Positions 26,478 to 36,656 of a stretch of 64,000 bases of DNA are shown here, in pieces. Numbering within the stretch: position 1 is the stretch's first letter; each line of letters begins with the position of its first letter. The stretch is from NCBI GenBank assembly GCA_029261355.1, contig JAJDBM010000024.1:124001-188000 (forward strand), given 5' to 3'. Under the pieces are notes generated by a model. That model saw only the letters and a program-made list of their open reading frames with translations, ran no database searches and had not been told where the DNA came from. A program made the position numbers and the translations under genes. The stretch is from Nitrospirales bacterium. Its GTDB lineage: Bacteria; Nitrospirota; Nitrospiria; Nitrospirales; UBA8639.

Positions 26478-26606
26478 GACATCAACCCCTGAATTGGGTT
26501 CCTCAGATAAATGACATAACTCAAAAATACATGATATGGATGATCTTTGCCCTCAGGCTAGAAAGGTCTTGAGGAATGAGGAAATTGGAAATCTGTATGA
26601 AGTATT

Positions 26607-26684
26607 TGGGGTGAGTGACGGGATTCGAACCCGCGGCCTCCGGCTCCACAAACCAGCGCTCTAACCAACTGAGCTACACCCACC
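26607..26684 (-). tRNA. tRNA-His (GTG)
   Basis: The cloverleaf is complete. The acceptor stem is GTGGGTG/CACTCAC with the extra 5' G (-1) opposite C73 that marks histidine tRNAs. The D-arm is GCTCAGTTGGTTAGAGC, the anticodon stem CTGGT/GCCGG with loop TTGTGGA (anticodon GTG), and the T-arm GCGGGTTCGAATCCCGT. The CCA end is encoded. Confidence 0.97.
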
Positions 26685-26936
26685 ACGTACTGTTTCAAAT
26701 AGTCTAATTTTTGGAAGAGGACGCGTATCATATCAAAAGGGATTGAGGCTCGCAAGGAGCATTTGAATGAAAAACATCATGTCACCCTGGACAATGAGCG
26801 GGATGACAGCTCATCGACCTCTCACGCGATTAAGCCATGATCAATCATCGTCAGGAAATGATCTTCATGTATTGACCGTTCTAAATCAGCTATGGTAAAA
26901 ATGAGACTATCGTGTATTACCAATTTGGGGGAACTC

Positions 26937-27200
26937 ATGGCTTTACGGCATAAATCAGCAATTAAACGGGCACGGCAGTCTGTGAAACGAAATCAACGCA
27001 ATCGCTCCATTCTCAGTCATGTCAAAACAACTGTAAAACGACTGAAGACTGCGGTGGATCAAAAAGATGCCGAACTGAGCCAATCGAGTCTTCGTGAAGC
27101 CACTTCTGTTCTCCACAAAGCGGTGACCAAAGGGACCCTTCACCGAAATACCGCATCTCGTCTCGTTTCCCGCCTTGCTAATCGAGTGAATAAGGGTTAA
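26937..27200 (+). CDS. rpsT: 30S ribosomal protein S20
   Basis: The 87-residue protein starts at the ATG at 26937 (MALRHKSAIKRARQSVKRNQ), preceded by a GGGGGA site; a 15-codon upstream extension is not used. It is very basic and helical, with the family landmarks NRSILSHVKTTVKRL and a C-terminus rich in Lys/Arg (SRLANRVNKG). S20 binds 16S rRNA at an early step of 30S assembly. It converges on holA with only 18 bases between the stops. Upstream is tRNA-His on the other strand. Confidence 0.97.
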   Translation: MALRHKSAIKRARQSVKRNQRNRSILSHVKTTVKRLKTAVDQKDAELSQSSLREATSVLHKAVTKGTLHRNTASRLVSRLANRVNKG

Positions 27201-27218
27201 CCCCCACTCACTTGGTCC

Positions 27219-28328
27219 TTAGCGTCTCTGTGAAATAGGTGATTGTCCTGTCTGTGTAGAACCAACTGCATGGACCGGCCTCCTGCCTTTTTTCCCCTCG
27301 CGACTTAATGAAATAACCAATCCATCAAGAATTCGCTTTGGAGAGGACGATGCACTCCCCTTCAATGCAGAATCTGCACGAGAAAACCATTCCCAGGCAA
27401 GCCGTAATTGTGGTTCAGTCCATTGCTGTACTTGGCGAATAAACCCAGTGGCCAGAAACGGTGGGATACCGACTTGTTTCGCAACGTGAGACTGGGCCAT
27501 ACCTTGCTTCAGGAGATCCTTGGCTTTCCAAATCCTCCGCACCTGCCAGATCAACGCCCCCAATATTCGTAATGGGGCTTCACCGACTTCAAGGTTTTTC
27601 GCTACAATATGTAACGCTCGCCCACTGTCTCCCGCCCCCATGGCTTCAGAAAGGTCAAATACGGAGGCACCAGGCTCCATTCCTCGAATGGCCTCGACAT
27701 CCTGAATCGTCCCGCTTTCTCCTACAGGAAGATAGGCTGAAAGTTTTTCTATTTCTGTACTCGTGAGATACAACCCGTCAGCAGCTAATTCTTTCAACAG
27801 GTGTAGAGCATTTTCTTCTAGTTTGACCCCTGCTTGAGACGCTTGCTGTGTCACCCACCCCATACGTTGATTTTCATACAGTGGAGCACAATCAACAAGG
27901 ACCGCTTTTTTCTTTATTTGTTGAACCCATTTCAACCGCCCATCCAATTTAGTCGCCACGATGACAAGCGTGGTCGTATCAGTAGGGTTTTGAAAATACG
28001 GGATTAAGGATTCACCTTCACGCGCGGGCAACTTTTCAGCCCACGATATAATGACGAGCCGTCGTGCAACAAAAAATGACATTTCCTGAACGATAGTCAA
28101 GACCTCAAGCGCATCCGTCTCATCTCCATACAACATGTCGTAATTAAAAAACTGTTCAGTTGTTTCAGTAGACGCGGATGCTTCTTCAGTGCCGTTCAAC
28201 TGTGTTTTGGCGCATGCTCGTATTGTGGCCACGGCACTATCTCGAATATACGCCTCTTCACCAACGATCACATACAACGGGGCTAACCCGTCTCGTTGAA
28301 TGGCACCTTTGAGTTCATGCGGTTTCAT
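27219..28328 (-). CDS. holA: DNA polymerase III delta subunit
   Basis: A 369-residue protein of normal HolA length. The ATG at 28328 is supported by GAGGGA eight bases upstream; the frame extends two codons to a TTG. The N-terminus LAPLYVIVGEEAYIRDSAV is the usual degenerate AAA+ start. It is followed by family features such as MSFFVARRLVIISW, a lid region and a C-terminal collar helix domain (LRILGALIWQVRRIWKAKDL). HolA opens the beta clamp for the clamp loader. It follows lptE on the same strand, part of the commonly seen leuS-lptE-holA order. Confidence 0.93.
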   Translation of the reverse strand: MKPHELKGAIQRDGLAPLYVIVGEEAYIRDSAVATIRACAKTQLNGTEEASASTETTEQFFNYDMLYGDETDALEVLTIVQEMSFFVARRLVIISWAEKLPAREGESLIPYFQNPTDTTTLVIVATKLDGRLKWVQQIKKKAVLVDCAPLYENQRMGWVTQQASQAGVKLEENALHLLKELAADGLYLTSTEIEKLSAYLPVGESGTIQDVEAIRGMEPGASVFDLSEAMGAGDSGRALHIVAKNLEVGEAPLRILGALIWQVRRIWKAKDLLKQGMAQSHVAKQVGIPPFLATGFIRQVQQWTEPQLRLAWEWFSRADSALKGSASSSPKRILDGLVISLSREGKKGRRPVHAVGSTQTGQSPISQRR

Positions 28329-28374
28329 AGGCAATTTCCCTCGTCTGACTCACCATGAGTCTCGATCACCAGCG

Positions 28375-29073
28375 CTATTTCCTAGATGGTAAGGAAGAAG
28401 GTTGAAGCTCTCGTGGCAAGGAATTTTTATCCATGGCAGGTTTAGAGAGAGGGGTAGATGCAGGCTTCCTGGGTTCAGGGGTTAACACTCCTTGCTCACG
28501 GGCAAAGAGCAATCGATCGGCCAAGTCCTCAGCAACAAATTGCCCAGCTTGTTCCAGGGCACGATCCTGCAGGACGCGGTTAAATTGGATGCCCCCCGTG
28601 CTCCCACCAGTGTTCGATGAACTCCCAACAAAAAATTCCGCTGAACCCGTAGCAGATTGCTGCCAGACAATTTCCCCAGTTCGTCGATGTGTGACCTCAA
28701 CCTTCACGCTCACCGTCACTCGACTCTCTTGTGTTTGGTTTTGAGAAAATGTGAGAGATGGTAATGATACCGATTCAATGGCACCCTTCATCACATAGTC
28801 AGCATCTTGAATGTTTTCCACCAAGGTTGCTCCGCTCGTGACGACAAGCTCATCCTTCAAATACTCGGTATACTTGTATTCCAGGTTTGACTCAAAGGTC
28901 CGATTTTCTAAAATCGGAACGACCATGATCACCGGTGGACCATCATAATCAATCGATTGAGCGCCTCCAAGAGTCGGCCCCCGACCCTCAACACTAAACC
29001 GATACCCACAGCCAGTCAGACTAAGACATATAATGAGAAGAAGGGGGATGATGAAACGCAGTTGACTGTTCAT
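28375..29073 (-). CDS. lptE: LPS-assembly lipoprotein LptE
   Basis: From the ATG at 29073 the product is 232 residues. Signal peptide and lipobox are LLLIICLSLTGCGYRFS, with the lipidated Cys in the canonical CGYRF context of LptE. The central domain shows the family alternation (VVPILENRTFESNLEYKYTEYLKDEL and SVKVEVTHRRTGEIVWQQ). The last 40 residues are Pro/Ser/Lys-rich and probably disordered, a common lineage-specific tail. LptE plugs the LptD barrel in the outer membrane for LPS export. It lies between leuS and holA on the same strand. Confidence 0.93.
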   Translation of the reverse strand: MNSQLRFIIPLLLIICLSLTGCGYRFSVEGRGPTLGGAQSIDYDGPPVIMVVPILENRTFESNLEYKYTEYLKDELVVTSGATLVENIQDADYVMKGAIESVSLPSLTFSQNQTQESRVTVSVKVEVTHRRTGEIVWQQSATGSAEFFVGSSSNTGGSTGGIQFNRVLQDRALEQAGQFVAEDLADRLLFAREQGVLTPEPRKPASTPLSKPAMDKNSLPRELQPSSLPSRK

Positions 29074-29195
29074 GGTTAACAAAGATAGTTAGGGAAGGGT
29101 CTTTCCATGTCCAACACTTATTTTGAAATAGTCATTCATCTCAGATGATTGCTACTTTACCGAACCCCTCAAGCTGAGCATCAGATTGCAAGTAC

Positions 29196-29381
29196 GCTAG
29201 CCCACGGTAGTTGAACATCCACAAATTTAGTGGCACAAGAACTTGCGTTCGCAATCACTCCCCTATCTGTACACCTTATTACAGGTGGGCTAGCCCACGA
29301 TAGTTGAATATCCACAAATTTGGTGGCACAACGACTTACGTTCGCAATCACTTCCCTACTAGCCGATCTTATTATAGGGAC
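29196..29381. repeat. 93-bp tandem repeat, two copies, with palindromic junction
   Basis: Two copies of a 93-bp unit (29196-29288 and 29289-29381) lie head to tail in the lptE-leuS gap. They share GCTAGCCCACG, CCACAAATTT, GTGGCACAA and GTTCGCAATCACT, with scattered substitutions. The junction GTGGGCTAGCCCAC (29285-29298) is a 14-bp perfect palindrome. GCTAG recurs at 29382 where leuS ends. Since 93 is a multiple of three, a minus-strand frame through both copies encodes two 31-residue repeats, but it has no start signal. Confidence 0.8.
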
Positions 29382-29382
29382 G

Positions 29383-32022
29383 CTAGACAACAAAGTTCAC
29401 CAATTTTTTCTCGACATAAATGACCTTGCGCGGGGACTGCTGTTGCAGGGACTCCTGAATTTTCTGATCCTGCTCCGCTTGTGCCAAGATTTGCTCTTTT
29501 GTCCAGTTGGCAGGCACCTGTATTTTACTCCGTAGCTTTCCATTCACCTGAAGCGGAATCGTCATTTCCGTTGCCGCGAGTAATGCCGGATCATAGTCAG
29601 GCCATGGTTGAAACGCGATACTCGGGGCATGGCCCAAGGCTTCCCATAATTCTTCTGCTACATGAGGGGCCATTGGCGCCAGTAATCGAACAAAGACTTC
29701 CGCAGACACACGCGGCAAGGGCCCATCTTTCGTGATATCTCTGACAAAGACCATCAGTTTTGAAATAGCCGTATTGATTCCCATATTCTCGAGATCATTG
29801 GTCACACCTTGAATCGTGCATGCCGTCAAACGAGCTTGCTCCAATGTCCCAGGCCCGTCAACAAGTGGAGCCGGCGAATCCGGATGATCAGGATCAGTCA
29901 TAATCAATCGATAGGCCCGTTGAAGAAATCGATACATGCCTGGAATAGAGTCAGCTGACCAAGGCGCTCCCTTGTCCAGTGGTCCCATAAACATTTCATA
30001 CAACCGCATCGAATCAGTCCCATACTCCTGAATCACATCATCAGGATTCACCACATTCCCACGGCTTTTTGACATCTTTTCTGTGACTTCTTCCAGAACA
30101 ACGTCAAACGTTGGATGCGTCGGCTGTCCCTGCTCATTCCATCGAACATCCTTAGCAGTCACCCATCGAGCTTTCATTTCTTCACGGCTATCCTTGTGGA
30201 CAACGGCTTCTCCACCTATCTGAACTTCTGATGATGCACAAATTCGTGGGGTCATAGAGGCATCATCGGAAAGGTTATTATCGTAATACCGATAGCTATA
30301 GCCTAAGATCATGCCGGGGTTGAGCAACTTTTGAAAAGGTTCTTTTGTATGAACCACCCCTAAATCAAATAAGACCTTGTGCCAAAAACGAGAATACAGC
30401 AGATGCAAGACCGCATGCTCAGCACCCCCCACATACAAATCAACCGGCATCCAATACCGTTCAGCCTCGGAAGAAATGGCAGCCTGATCATTTCTAGGAT
30501 CACAAAACCGTAAATAGTACCAACAGCTACCAGCCCATTGAGGCATGGTATTGGCATCACGGATGGCACGTTGCTTTGTTTCTGGATCAATGACTTCTTT
30601 CCACTCACGCGCGCGCGCCAATGGCGGCTCAAACTCCCCACTTGGTCGAAAGTCATCGAGCTCTGGGAGTAAAACGGGCAGATCAGATTCTGGAAGGACT
30701 TTGGTTGTCCCATCTTCCATATGAATGACCGGGAATGGTTCTCCCCAATACCGTTGCCGACTAAAGAGCCAATCACGTAATTTATAATTAACCGTTTTAG
30801 AGCCTTTATGATTCGCTTCCAGCCATTCAATCATCTTGGTCTTGGCTTGCAAGGTTGGCAACCCGTTCAAGAAATCAGAATTGACATTAATACCCTCTCC
30901 TGTAAACACATCACCAGATGCCTGAGAACCAGAAACCACCTCCACGATTGGTAAACTAAACGTCTTGGCAAACTCATAATCTCTCGCATCATGAGCCGGA
31001 ACAGCCATAATGGCCCCAGTCCCATATGTTGCCAACACATAGTCGGCAATCCAAATGGGAATCTTGTTTCCAGTTACAGGGTGCAAGGCATACCCCCCGG
31101 TAAATACGCCTGTCTTCTTGCCCATATCAGCCGTCCGTGAACGATCACTTTTCCGTGACACGGCTTCAACATAGGCCTCTACCGCAGATCGTTGTTCAGA
31201 CGTCGTCAGGCTATTGACGAGGGGATGTTCTGGTGCCAACACCATATACGTGGAACCGAAGAGAGTATCTGGACGGGTGGTGAAAACTTCAATCCGTTCT
31301 TCAGCATCGTCACAAATTTGGAAAAATATTTGAGCACCTTCAGAACGGCCCACCCACTCTCGCTGCATTTTTTTAATGGGTTCTGGCCAATCAAGGTCAT
31401 CAAGATCTTCAACCAGTCGATCGGCATAGGCCGTAATCCGCAACATCCACTGACGCAGTGGCAAGCGAATAATTGGATGGCCTCCTCGCTCGCTTTTTCC
31501 ATCTTGCACTTCTTCATTGGCTAACACAGTACCTAACGCAGGACACCAGTTGACGGGCACTTCAGCCAAATACGCGAGGCCCTTTTCATAGAGCTGCCGA
31601 AAAATCCATTGTGTCCACCGCACATAGTGAGGGTCGGTCGTATCAATCTCACGGGACCAATCATAATCCATCCCCAAAGATTGAAATTGACGCTTAAAAT
31701 TTTGAATATTCTTTTGTGTTGTCTCGCGCGGATGCGTGCCAGTTTCAATCGCATATTGCTCAGCAGGAAGCCCAAACGCATCCCAACCCATAGGGTGCAA
31801 TACATTAAACCCACGCATTCGCTTGTAACGCGAAATCACATCCGTCGCAATGTACCCTTTGGGGTGCCCGACATGAAGCCCCGCACCTGATGGATAGGGA
31901 AACATATCGAGGATATAGAATTTCGGCTTACGATGATCAATATCGGTGGAGAAAGTCTGGTGGTCTTTCCAATATTTCTGCCATTTCGCTTCAATTTCGT
32001 GAGGATTATAGGGTGATGGCAT
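29383..32022 (-). CDS. leuS: Leucyl-tRNA synthetase
   Basis: A full-length (879-residue) class I synthetase. The HIGH motif is HVGH at 50-53 within [17 protein letters not shown], and KMSKS is in [12 protein letters not shown] near residue 652. The CP1 editing domain includes [19 protein letters not shown] and [16 protein letters not shown], where the Thr-rich motif and Asp are required for hydrolysing mischarged tRNA. The anticodon-binding and C-terminal domains are intact ([13 protein letters not shown]). AGGA lies four bases from the ATG. It is the first gene of the leuS-lptE-holA run, with the 93-bp repeats directly after its stop. Confidence 0.98.
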   Translation of the reverse strand: MPSPYNPHEIEAKWQKYWKDHQTFSTDIDHRKPKFYILDMFPYPSGAGLHVGHPKGYIATDVISRYKRMRGFNVLHPMGWDAFGLPAEQYAIETGTHPRETTQKNIQNFKRQFQSLGMDYDWSREIDTTDPHYVRWTQWIFRQLYEKGLAYLAEVPVNWCPALGTVLANEEVQDGKSERGGHPIIRLPLRQWMLRITAYADRLVEDLDDLDWPEPIKKMQREWVGRSEGAQIFFQICDDAEERIEVFTTRPDTLFGSTYMVLAPEHPLVNSLTTSEQRSAVEAYVEAVSRKSDRSRTADMGKKTGVFTGGYALHPVTGNKIPIWIADYVLATYGTGAIMAVPAHDARDYEFAKTFSLPIVEVVSGSQASGDVFTGEGINVNSDFLNGLPTLQAKTKMIEWLEANHKGSKTVNYKLRDWLFSRQRYWGEPFPVIHMEDGTTKVLPESDLPVLLPELDDFRPSGEFEPPLARAREWKEVIDPETKQRAIRDANTMPQWAGSCWYYLRFCDPRNDQAAISSEAERYWMPVDLYVGGAEHAVLHLLYSRFWHKVLFDLGVVHTKEPFQKLLNPGMILGYSYRYYDNNLSDDASMTPRICASSEVQIGGEAVVHKDSREEMKARWVTAKDVRWNEQGQPTHPTFDVVLEEVTEKMSKSRGNVVNPDDVIQEYGTDSMRLYEMFMGPLDKGAPWSADSIPGMYRFLQRAYRLIMTDPDHPDSPAPLVDGPGTLEQARLTACTIQGVTNDLENMGINTAISKLMVFVRDITKDGPLPRVSAEVFVRLLAPMAPHVAEELWEALGHAPSIAFQPWPDYDPALLAATEMTIPLQVNGKLRSKIQVPANWTKEQILAQAEQDQKIQESLQQQSPRKVIYVEKKLVNFVV

Positions 32023-32293
32023 GGGATCCTATTCTGATAAAAGGTCTATTCAGGAAAAGAGATAGATTATGGCGAATCAAACGTATTCGAGCTTTCGCAT
32101 CACGTTAACACACTCACGACAATTGGAGATGATTCAACTCAAACGGCTCTGTAGATCGCAAGAAATCTAGCACACCCAGGGAAGGCCGACAAGCCAAAGA
32201 TGCACTTTCCCGACGATCGAGTGGACAAGCTAGACAGACCCGAGAAATACAGGGATTAGATACCTCAGATATTGAGGGAAGGAGGGCAGGAAT

Positions 32294-32530
32294 CTAGGAT
32301 TTTGGGGAAAGAACAGCAACCGGAGGTTGAGCATCATTCACAGTTTCTTTGGAAACAGCTCCAACAAGCTCACCTTGACATTCTTGAGCTTCTCGATGCT
32401 TCAAAATGGTGGAGTCCACAACTTCCCCACACATCAGACATCGCCAACTTGAGGCCCATACGTCTCCACTTTCTTCCATATCAAGTAGATAATCTGTCAC
32501 CATCGTTCCCTGGCATCGTGTACAGTTCAT
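32294..32530 (-). CDS. Small zinc-ribbon protein
   Basis: A 78-residue product from the ATG at 32530, six bases after GGAG; the frame continues four codons up to a TTG. The N-terminal half carries two Cys-X2-Cys pairs (CTRCQG and CLMCGE) spaced 28 residues apart around an acidic stretch. This is a zinc ribbon resembling those of small 'YgiT/CPxCG'-type or transcription-associated proteins. The remainder is hydrophilic. Function unknown. It reads toward leuS on the same strand but lies 271 bases before it. Confidence 0.7.
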   Translation of the reverse strand: MNCTRCQGTMVTDYLLDMEESGDVWASSWRCLMCGEVVDSTILKHREAQECQGELVGAVSKETVNDAQPPVAVLSPKS

Positions 32531-32951
32531 AACCTTCTCCAAATTGATTTAACCTTGGCCTATCCTTCGGTCATTCTGGAAGAGAGCTTAAGCACTCCAG
32601 ATTCAAATTACACAGTTTCAACCATGAGGATTTGCTCATTTCCAAACGCTTACAATGTATTTATCGACGTTCTTGACTACATTCTCTAGACTTACCTGCT
32701 CCACTATTTCACCACGACACCTCATCATTGCGACAAAGAAGCTACGCCCTCCCCATATGAGCGTCATTCATTGTGAGAGAATCAAGAAGCACCAGGGTAG
32801 GAACCAAAATAATGAATAGGATTCCTGATGCTTCGAACTCAATTAAATCTAGGAATGCAGAAAAGACGGGAGAGTCCTTGTAATGTTACTGGCCGATGGT
32901 AAGATACTCTTGACTTAATAATTTCTACTGCGAATACGAAAGCTCGTTAGA
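32531..32951. other. Intergenic region
   Basis: About 420 bases between the divergent zinc-ribbon and lipoprotein genes. It is AT-rich in places and must hold both promoters. I see no structured RNA motif, long repeat or frame with coding character. Confidence 0.4.
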
Positions 32952-33188
32952 ATGGAACTACACCGTTTTTCACTATTGATTATTGTTTCCTATTTCATCA
33001 GTCATAGCCTGGGATGTGCCGTGAGTGGAAACACCGTATATTGGGCTAAGTCAGGTGCGACTCGAACGGAGCTAGAACGTGATAAGGAAGAATGCCAAAA
33101 TCTGCAACGATCAGTCGGAGTCGATGATTGGAATATTCATAAATGCCTTGAAGTCAAAGGCTGGACGCAGATCGATGGCCGTCCCTAA
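32952..33188 (+). CDS. Small lipoprotein
   Basis: A 78-residue protein with a signal sequence (FSLLIIVSYFISHSLGC); the lipobox SLGC puts the lipidated Cys at residue 22. The mature part is short with two more Cys (ECQNL, HKCLEV) that could form a disulphide. The ending GWTQIDGRP and the pattern of a Tyr-Trp after the lipobox (TVYWAKSGAT) resemble small outer-membrane lipoproteins with a 'DxxxC...C...KGW' layout seen widely in Gram-negatives. Function unknown. Confidence 0.7.
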   Translation: MELHRFSLLIIVSYFISHSLGCAVSGNTVYWAKSGATRTELERDKEECQNLQRSVGVDDWNIHKCLEVKGWTQIDGRP

Positions 33189-33314
33189 GAGCTGAGAAAT
33201 CCCCTTCTCCTACCATAAAAAAGTCACATCCCATTACGCGACAGAACCTTGCCATTGCGTCAATACTCTGCAGAGTAGACCATACGGGGAATCAAGAATC
33301 GCTTACAATCATCC

Positions 33315-33416
33315 GTGAAAAATGGAAGTATTATTCATACGGGTAACCAGGCAACGCTGATTACATTGGCAGGGATATTTGCACTAGCCATAGCCCCTTA
33401 TCTGCTGAGGGGTTAA
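33315..33416 (+). CDS. Possible 33-residue membrane peptide
   Basis: A short frame from a GTG encodes a hydrophilic N-terminus ([11 protein letters not shown]) and one transmembrane segment ([21 protein letters not shown]). It ends four bases inside the nhaB gene on the opposite strand. There is no ribosome-binding site, but the clean hydrophobic pattern with a basic end is what a small membrane protein would show. Coding status is uncertain. Confidence 0.3.
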   Translation: MKNGSIIHTGNQATLITLAGIFALAIAPYLLRG

Positions 33417-34993
33417 TGACTGGTAGGACTTGAAACGTTCGAAGAATGATGACTGATGAGGTCGTTGGCATAAAGAGAGGCCGTCGCGGAATCGAGGAAA
33501 TAGTACACACAGATATAACCCACGATACTCATCCCTATGGTGTAGGGAAGAGCCATCCATACCATGCGCCCATACGAGAGTCGAACTAACGGGGCAATCC
33601 CAGAAGTGAGTAAAAAGAGAAAGGCCGCTTGGCCATTAGGCGTCGCCACGCTTGGAATGTTGGTCCCGGTGTTAATAGCCACAGCTAACAGGTCAAACTG
33701 ATCTCGAGTAATCACACCATTCGAGAGAGCCCGCATGACTTCATTGACATACACCGTTGCAACAAAGACATTGTCGCTAATTGCTGAGAGTAACCCATTG
33801 GCGACATAAAACATGGCAATTTGCTGTGAACCCTCAAGGCTCAATCCGTATTGGATAATGCCTCCAAACAAATTCTGCTCTTGAATGACGGCAACAATGG
33901 CAAAAAAGACCACCAGTAGAGCAGTAAATGGGAGCGCTTCTCGAAATGCCTCCCCTAAATGATGCTCTTCAATAATGCCATTGAACGCAGTAATGATCAC
34001 GATAACTGACAAGCCGATGATACCAACTTCGGCTAAATGGAACGCCAAGGCGATCACTAACCACACGCCAGCAATGCCTTGCACAACCAGGCGAGCGGTT
34101 TCCACTTTTTTACGTTTTCGAGTTTGCTCCTCATCAAAACTCCATAGAATATCTCGAACCTGGTCAGGGAGTTGATACCCATATTCAAACCATCGGAGCT
34201 TTTCCAACAAGACCGATATCGTCAGCCCAACCACTAAGACCGGCATGGTCACCGGAGACATACGTATGAAAAATTCCGCAAATTGCCAGGAAGCTTTATC
34301 ACCGATCAGGAGATTTTGCGGCTCACCCACCAGGGTGCAAACTCCACCTAAGGCCGTTCCCACGGCACCATGCATGAGAAGATTTCGAAGAAACCCTCGA
34401 AATTCTTCGAGATTTTCTCTATTCGCATCGTAAACCACCTCGTCTGTTGTCGCGTCATGGTCATCGTCATATTTTTTCCCAGAGGCAACCTTATGGTAGA
34501 TGCTATAAAACCCCGTTGACACGGCAATAATAACCGCAGTGACAGTCAACGCATCAAGAAAGGCTGAAAGGAAAGCCGCAGCAAAACAAAATAGAAATGA
34601 AAGAAATGCCTTAGACCGCACACCTAACAGTATTTTTGTGAACGTGAATAAGAGCAATTCCTTCATAAAGTAAATCCCCGCAACCATGAAAATCAGAAGG
34701 AGGATCACTTGAAAATTATTCACCGCTTCATGATAGACAGTTTGAGGACTTGCCATACCAATAGCGACCGCTTCAATCGCTAACAACCCACCAGGTTGAA
34801 GTGGGTAACTTTTCAACGCCATCGCCAATGTGAAAATAAACTCAATAATGAGAATCCACCCTGTGACAAATGGCCCTAGCGCCATAAAAAGAATTGGATT
34901 GGCGAGTAAAAAGGCAAGCATCACATATTTGTACCAATTTGGAGCATGCCCCAAGAAATTTCGTGTAAATGCAGCTGAAAAAGTGTCGCTCAT
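33413..34993 (-). CDS. nhaB: Na+/H+ antiporter NhaB
   Basis: A 526-residue polytopic membrane protein of NhaB type. Characteristic blocks are [22 protein letters not shown] at the N-terminus (quoted in part), [40 protein letters not shown], and [16 protein letters not shown] with [18 protein letters not shown] near the C-terminus. Buried Asp residues lie in the FLDAL and SDNVF helices, as in the family. NhaB exchanges cytoplasmic Na+ for external protons. Its presence fits a saline or marine habitat but does not prove one. It is monocistronic with gaps on both sides. Confidence 0.95.
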   Translation of the reverse strand: MSDTFSAAFTRNFLGHAPNWYKYVMLAFLLANPILFMALGPFVTGWILIIEFIFTLAMALKSYPLQPGGLLAIEAVAIGMASPQTVYHEAVNNFQVILLLIFMVAGIYFMKELLLFTFTKILLGVRSKAFLSFLFCFAAAFLSAFLDALTVTAVIIAVSTGFYSIYHKVASGKKYDDDHDATTDEVVYDANRENLEEFRGFLRNLLMHGAVGTALGGVCTLVGEPQNLLIGDKASWQFAEFFIRMSPVTMPVLVVGLTISVLLEKLRWFEYGYQLPDQVRDILWSFDEEQTRKRKKVETARLVVQGIAGVWLVIALAFHLAEVGIIGLSVIVIITAFNGIIEEHHLGEAFREALPFTALLVVFFAIVAVIQEQNLFGGIIQYGLSLEGSQQIAMFYVANGLLSAISDNVFVATVYVNEVMRALSNGVITRDQFDLLAVAINTGTNIPSVATPNGQAAFLFLLTSGIAPLVRLSYGRMVWMALPYTIGMSIVGYICVYYFLDSATASLYANDLISHHSSNVSSPTSH

Positions 34994-35435
34994 ATGTTTA
35001 TCTCAATATAGATGTTGTACGCACAAAAATTGTTAAAAACAACATAACTCGATAGAAAGAGAATAGCGATCTTAATATTATGAAGTCATTGAAAACGTGC
35101 GGGTGAGTACTATAGCAAGACTTAATAACATATAGATAACTACTTGCCGTCGGTCAACGTGAACAATACTCTGAACAACATGGCACGTGGCACAATTCCA
35201 GCCACCATTCCTTTTATCGGAACTTCCATGAAAAATCTTCACATTATCGACATTAAGGTGACAAAAAAAATGATACAGGATCGGATCCTATAGACAGCCC
35301 CTTACATTGCCACTCGTCTCATTGATGTGTACTGGCTTAAAAAGCAAGGAGAATAATGGAGGAAGAAAAATGACGAGACAGGTTTCACCTGAACAATTGA
35401 CCCAACAAGAATGAGTATTTGCATCTTCCTGATTG
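34994..35435. other. Intergenic region with a 14-codon remnant frame
   Basis: About 440 bases upstream of nhaB. Near 35370 an excellent ribosome-binding site (GGAGGAAG) stands before an ATG on the plus strand, yet the frame is only 14 codons (MTRQVSPEQLTQQE). This looks like the stub of a deleted gene or a leader peptide. The rest shows no recognisable element. Confidence 0.35.
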
Positions 35436-36011
35436 CTACTCAAGCGGCACTTGGATGACCAGCCCACCCATCACATCATTCAATTTGAAATCCCGTTTCG
35501 GACCTTTTGGGTGGGTATTGTGACATGACACACAGGCACGACTGACAGCCCGATCTGGATAAATTGCTTGAAAATAGGGTTTTCCATTCAGCATTACCGT
35601 ATCCTCGACAACATCCCCATATTCAACGACCTGCCTGAGTGCTTGCTCTTGACCTTCTGAGGATGCCAGATTCCGAGGGTTCAGGGGCCAGGGGCTGATA
35701 AGTCGATAGCGAAACGGCACATCACGGACATGAAGTCCGCGTGACGCCTCGCGCAGAAACTGCACTGGGAGAGGGAGAGCTTTCTCTTCGCGCCACTTTT
35801 CAGACGCTGTCACAATAAGCATGGCTTCCATACGTTCAACAACATGCTGAGCGTAAAACGTGCGGTCGGCTTCTATCACAGCATGAAGATAATCACCAAC
35901 AGTTCGCGCTGGAATACCTTCACGAATTGGTTGGGTAGAGCCAAGCCACCACCCAATTCCGAAGGACAGGAGGCCAACCAAGCTCAACCATATCCATATT
36001 TTACCCATCAT
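35436..36011 (-). CDS. DUF3365 (Tll0287-like) haem-binding sensor protein
   Basis: A 191-residue protein anchored by one N-terminal membrane segment (IWIWLSLVGLLSFGIGWWLG). The periplasmic domain matches DUF3365/Tll0287-like: FYAQHVVERMEAML, PFRYRLISPWPLNPRN, and the c-type haem site CVSCHNTHP (CXXCH) followed by FKLNDVMGGLVIQVPL. Family members are single-haem proteins thought to be redox sensors or components of two-component systems. Here it is free-standing, on the strand opposite to a CHASE3 kinase about 650 bases away. A functional link is possible but not shown. Confidence 0.9.
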   Translation of the reverse strand: MMGKIWIWLSLVGLLSFGIGWWLGSTQPIREGIPARTVGDYLHAVIEADRTFYAQHVVERMEAMLIVTASEKWREEKALPLPVQFLREASRGLHVRDVPFRYRLISPWPLNPRNLASSEGQEQALRQVVEYGDVVEDTVMLNGKPYFQAIYPDRAVSRACVSCHNTHPKGPKRDFKLNDVMGGLVIQVPLE

Positions 36012-36656
36012 GTCTTTTCTAAATTTCTTGAAATTAATTTGAACGGACTGTAAAGAAATTTCGGTGGATAGACAAGGTTTGCTGGTAAAAGAATACTACA
36101 TGACCCTCACCGTTTAAGATATATGTCGACACCGCATACATTTCCCCTCTAAGTTTCTATCCTATCTTGATCCCTACTGTACGACAATTTCGTGTCTCGA
36201 TAAATTTTGTACACGAATTCAAATGGTAGCCATCGATAGAGAATATGAAACTAACGATGCACAGATTCAGGTTCAAAATATCATCAGTAAACGAATCCTC
36301 TTCGTTCGGCCATATTTCGTAAGAAATTTAACGTTGTGAATATGCATGTAAATGCTCCTGATGACCAAAAAGAGTTTCTGACTATGCCCTGCCCCTATCA
36401 ATCCGAGCCAATCCCACGCAGTCGATAGTGCTGTCCTACGAGACCATTTCTGATCATTTCCAAGATAGTCGTCAGGTAACTTCATTCATAACCAATCCCT
36501 TCACTTTCACTTGTTTCACTCTTATAATATGTGCGAATGCGCTCTATATGTTCAGTAAATGTGAATCGATTGTAAAGACAGTGAAAATGTGCATTCTGTC
36601 ATGAAAAACAATAGAAAATATTTCACAAGGTAAGTACGTTCCCTCAAAATTGACCC
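36012..36656. other. Intergenic region
   Basis: About 645 bases between the DUF3365 gene and the divergent sensor kinase. A 70-codon minus-strand frame at 36273-36485 starts after GGGA but has no recognisable features, and I do not count it. The last 100 bases are AT-rich and probably contain the kinase promoter. Confidence 0.4.

Noticed and set aside
29196-29381. CRISPR-like array
   Set aside because: Units are contiguous, 93 bp long, only two, and lack the short-repeat/unique-spacer pattern; no cas genes are nearby.
29181-29393. Minus-strand frame with two 31-residue repeats
   Set aside because: It is explained by the 93-bp tandem repeat whose period happens to be a multiple of three; no start signal and no recognisable protein character.
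36273-36485. 70-codon minus-strand frame
   Set aside because: Only a weak GGGA upstream, no domain or membrane pattern, and composition like the surrounding intergenic DNA.
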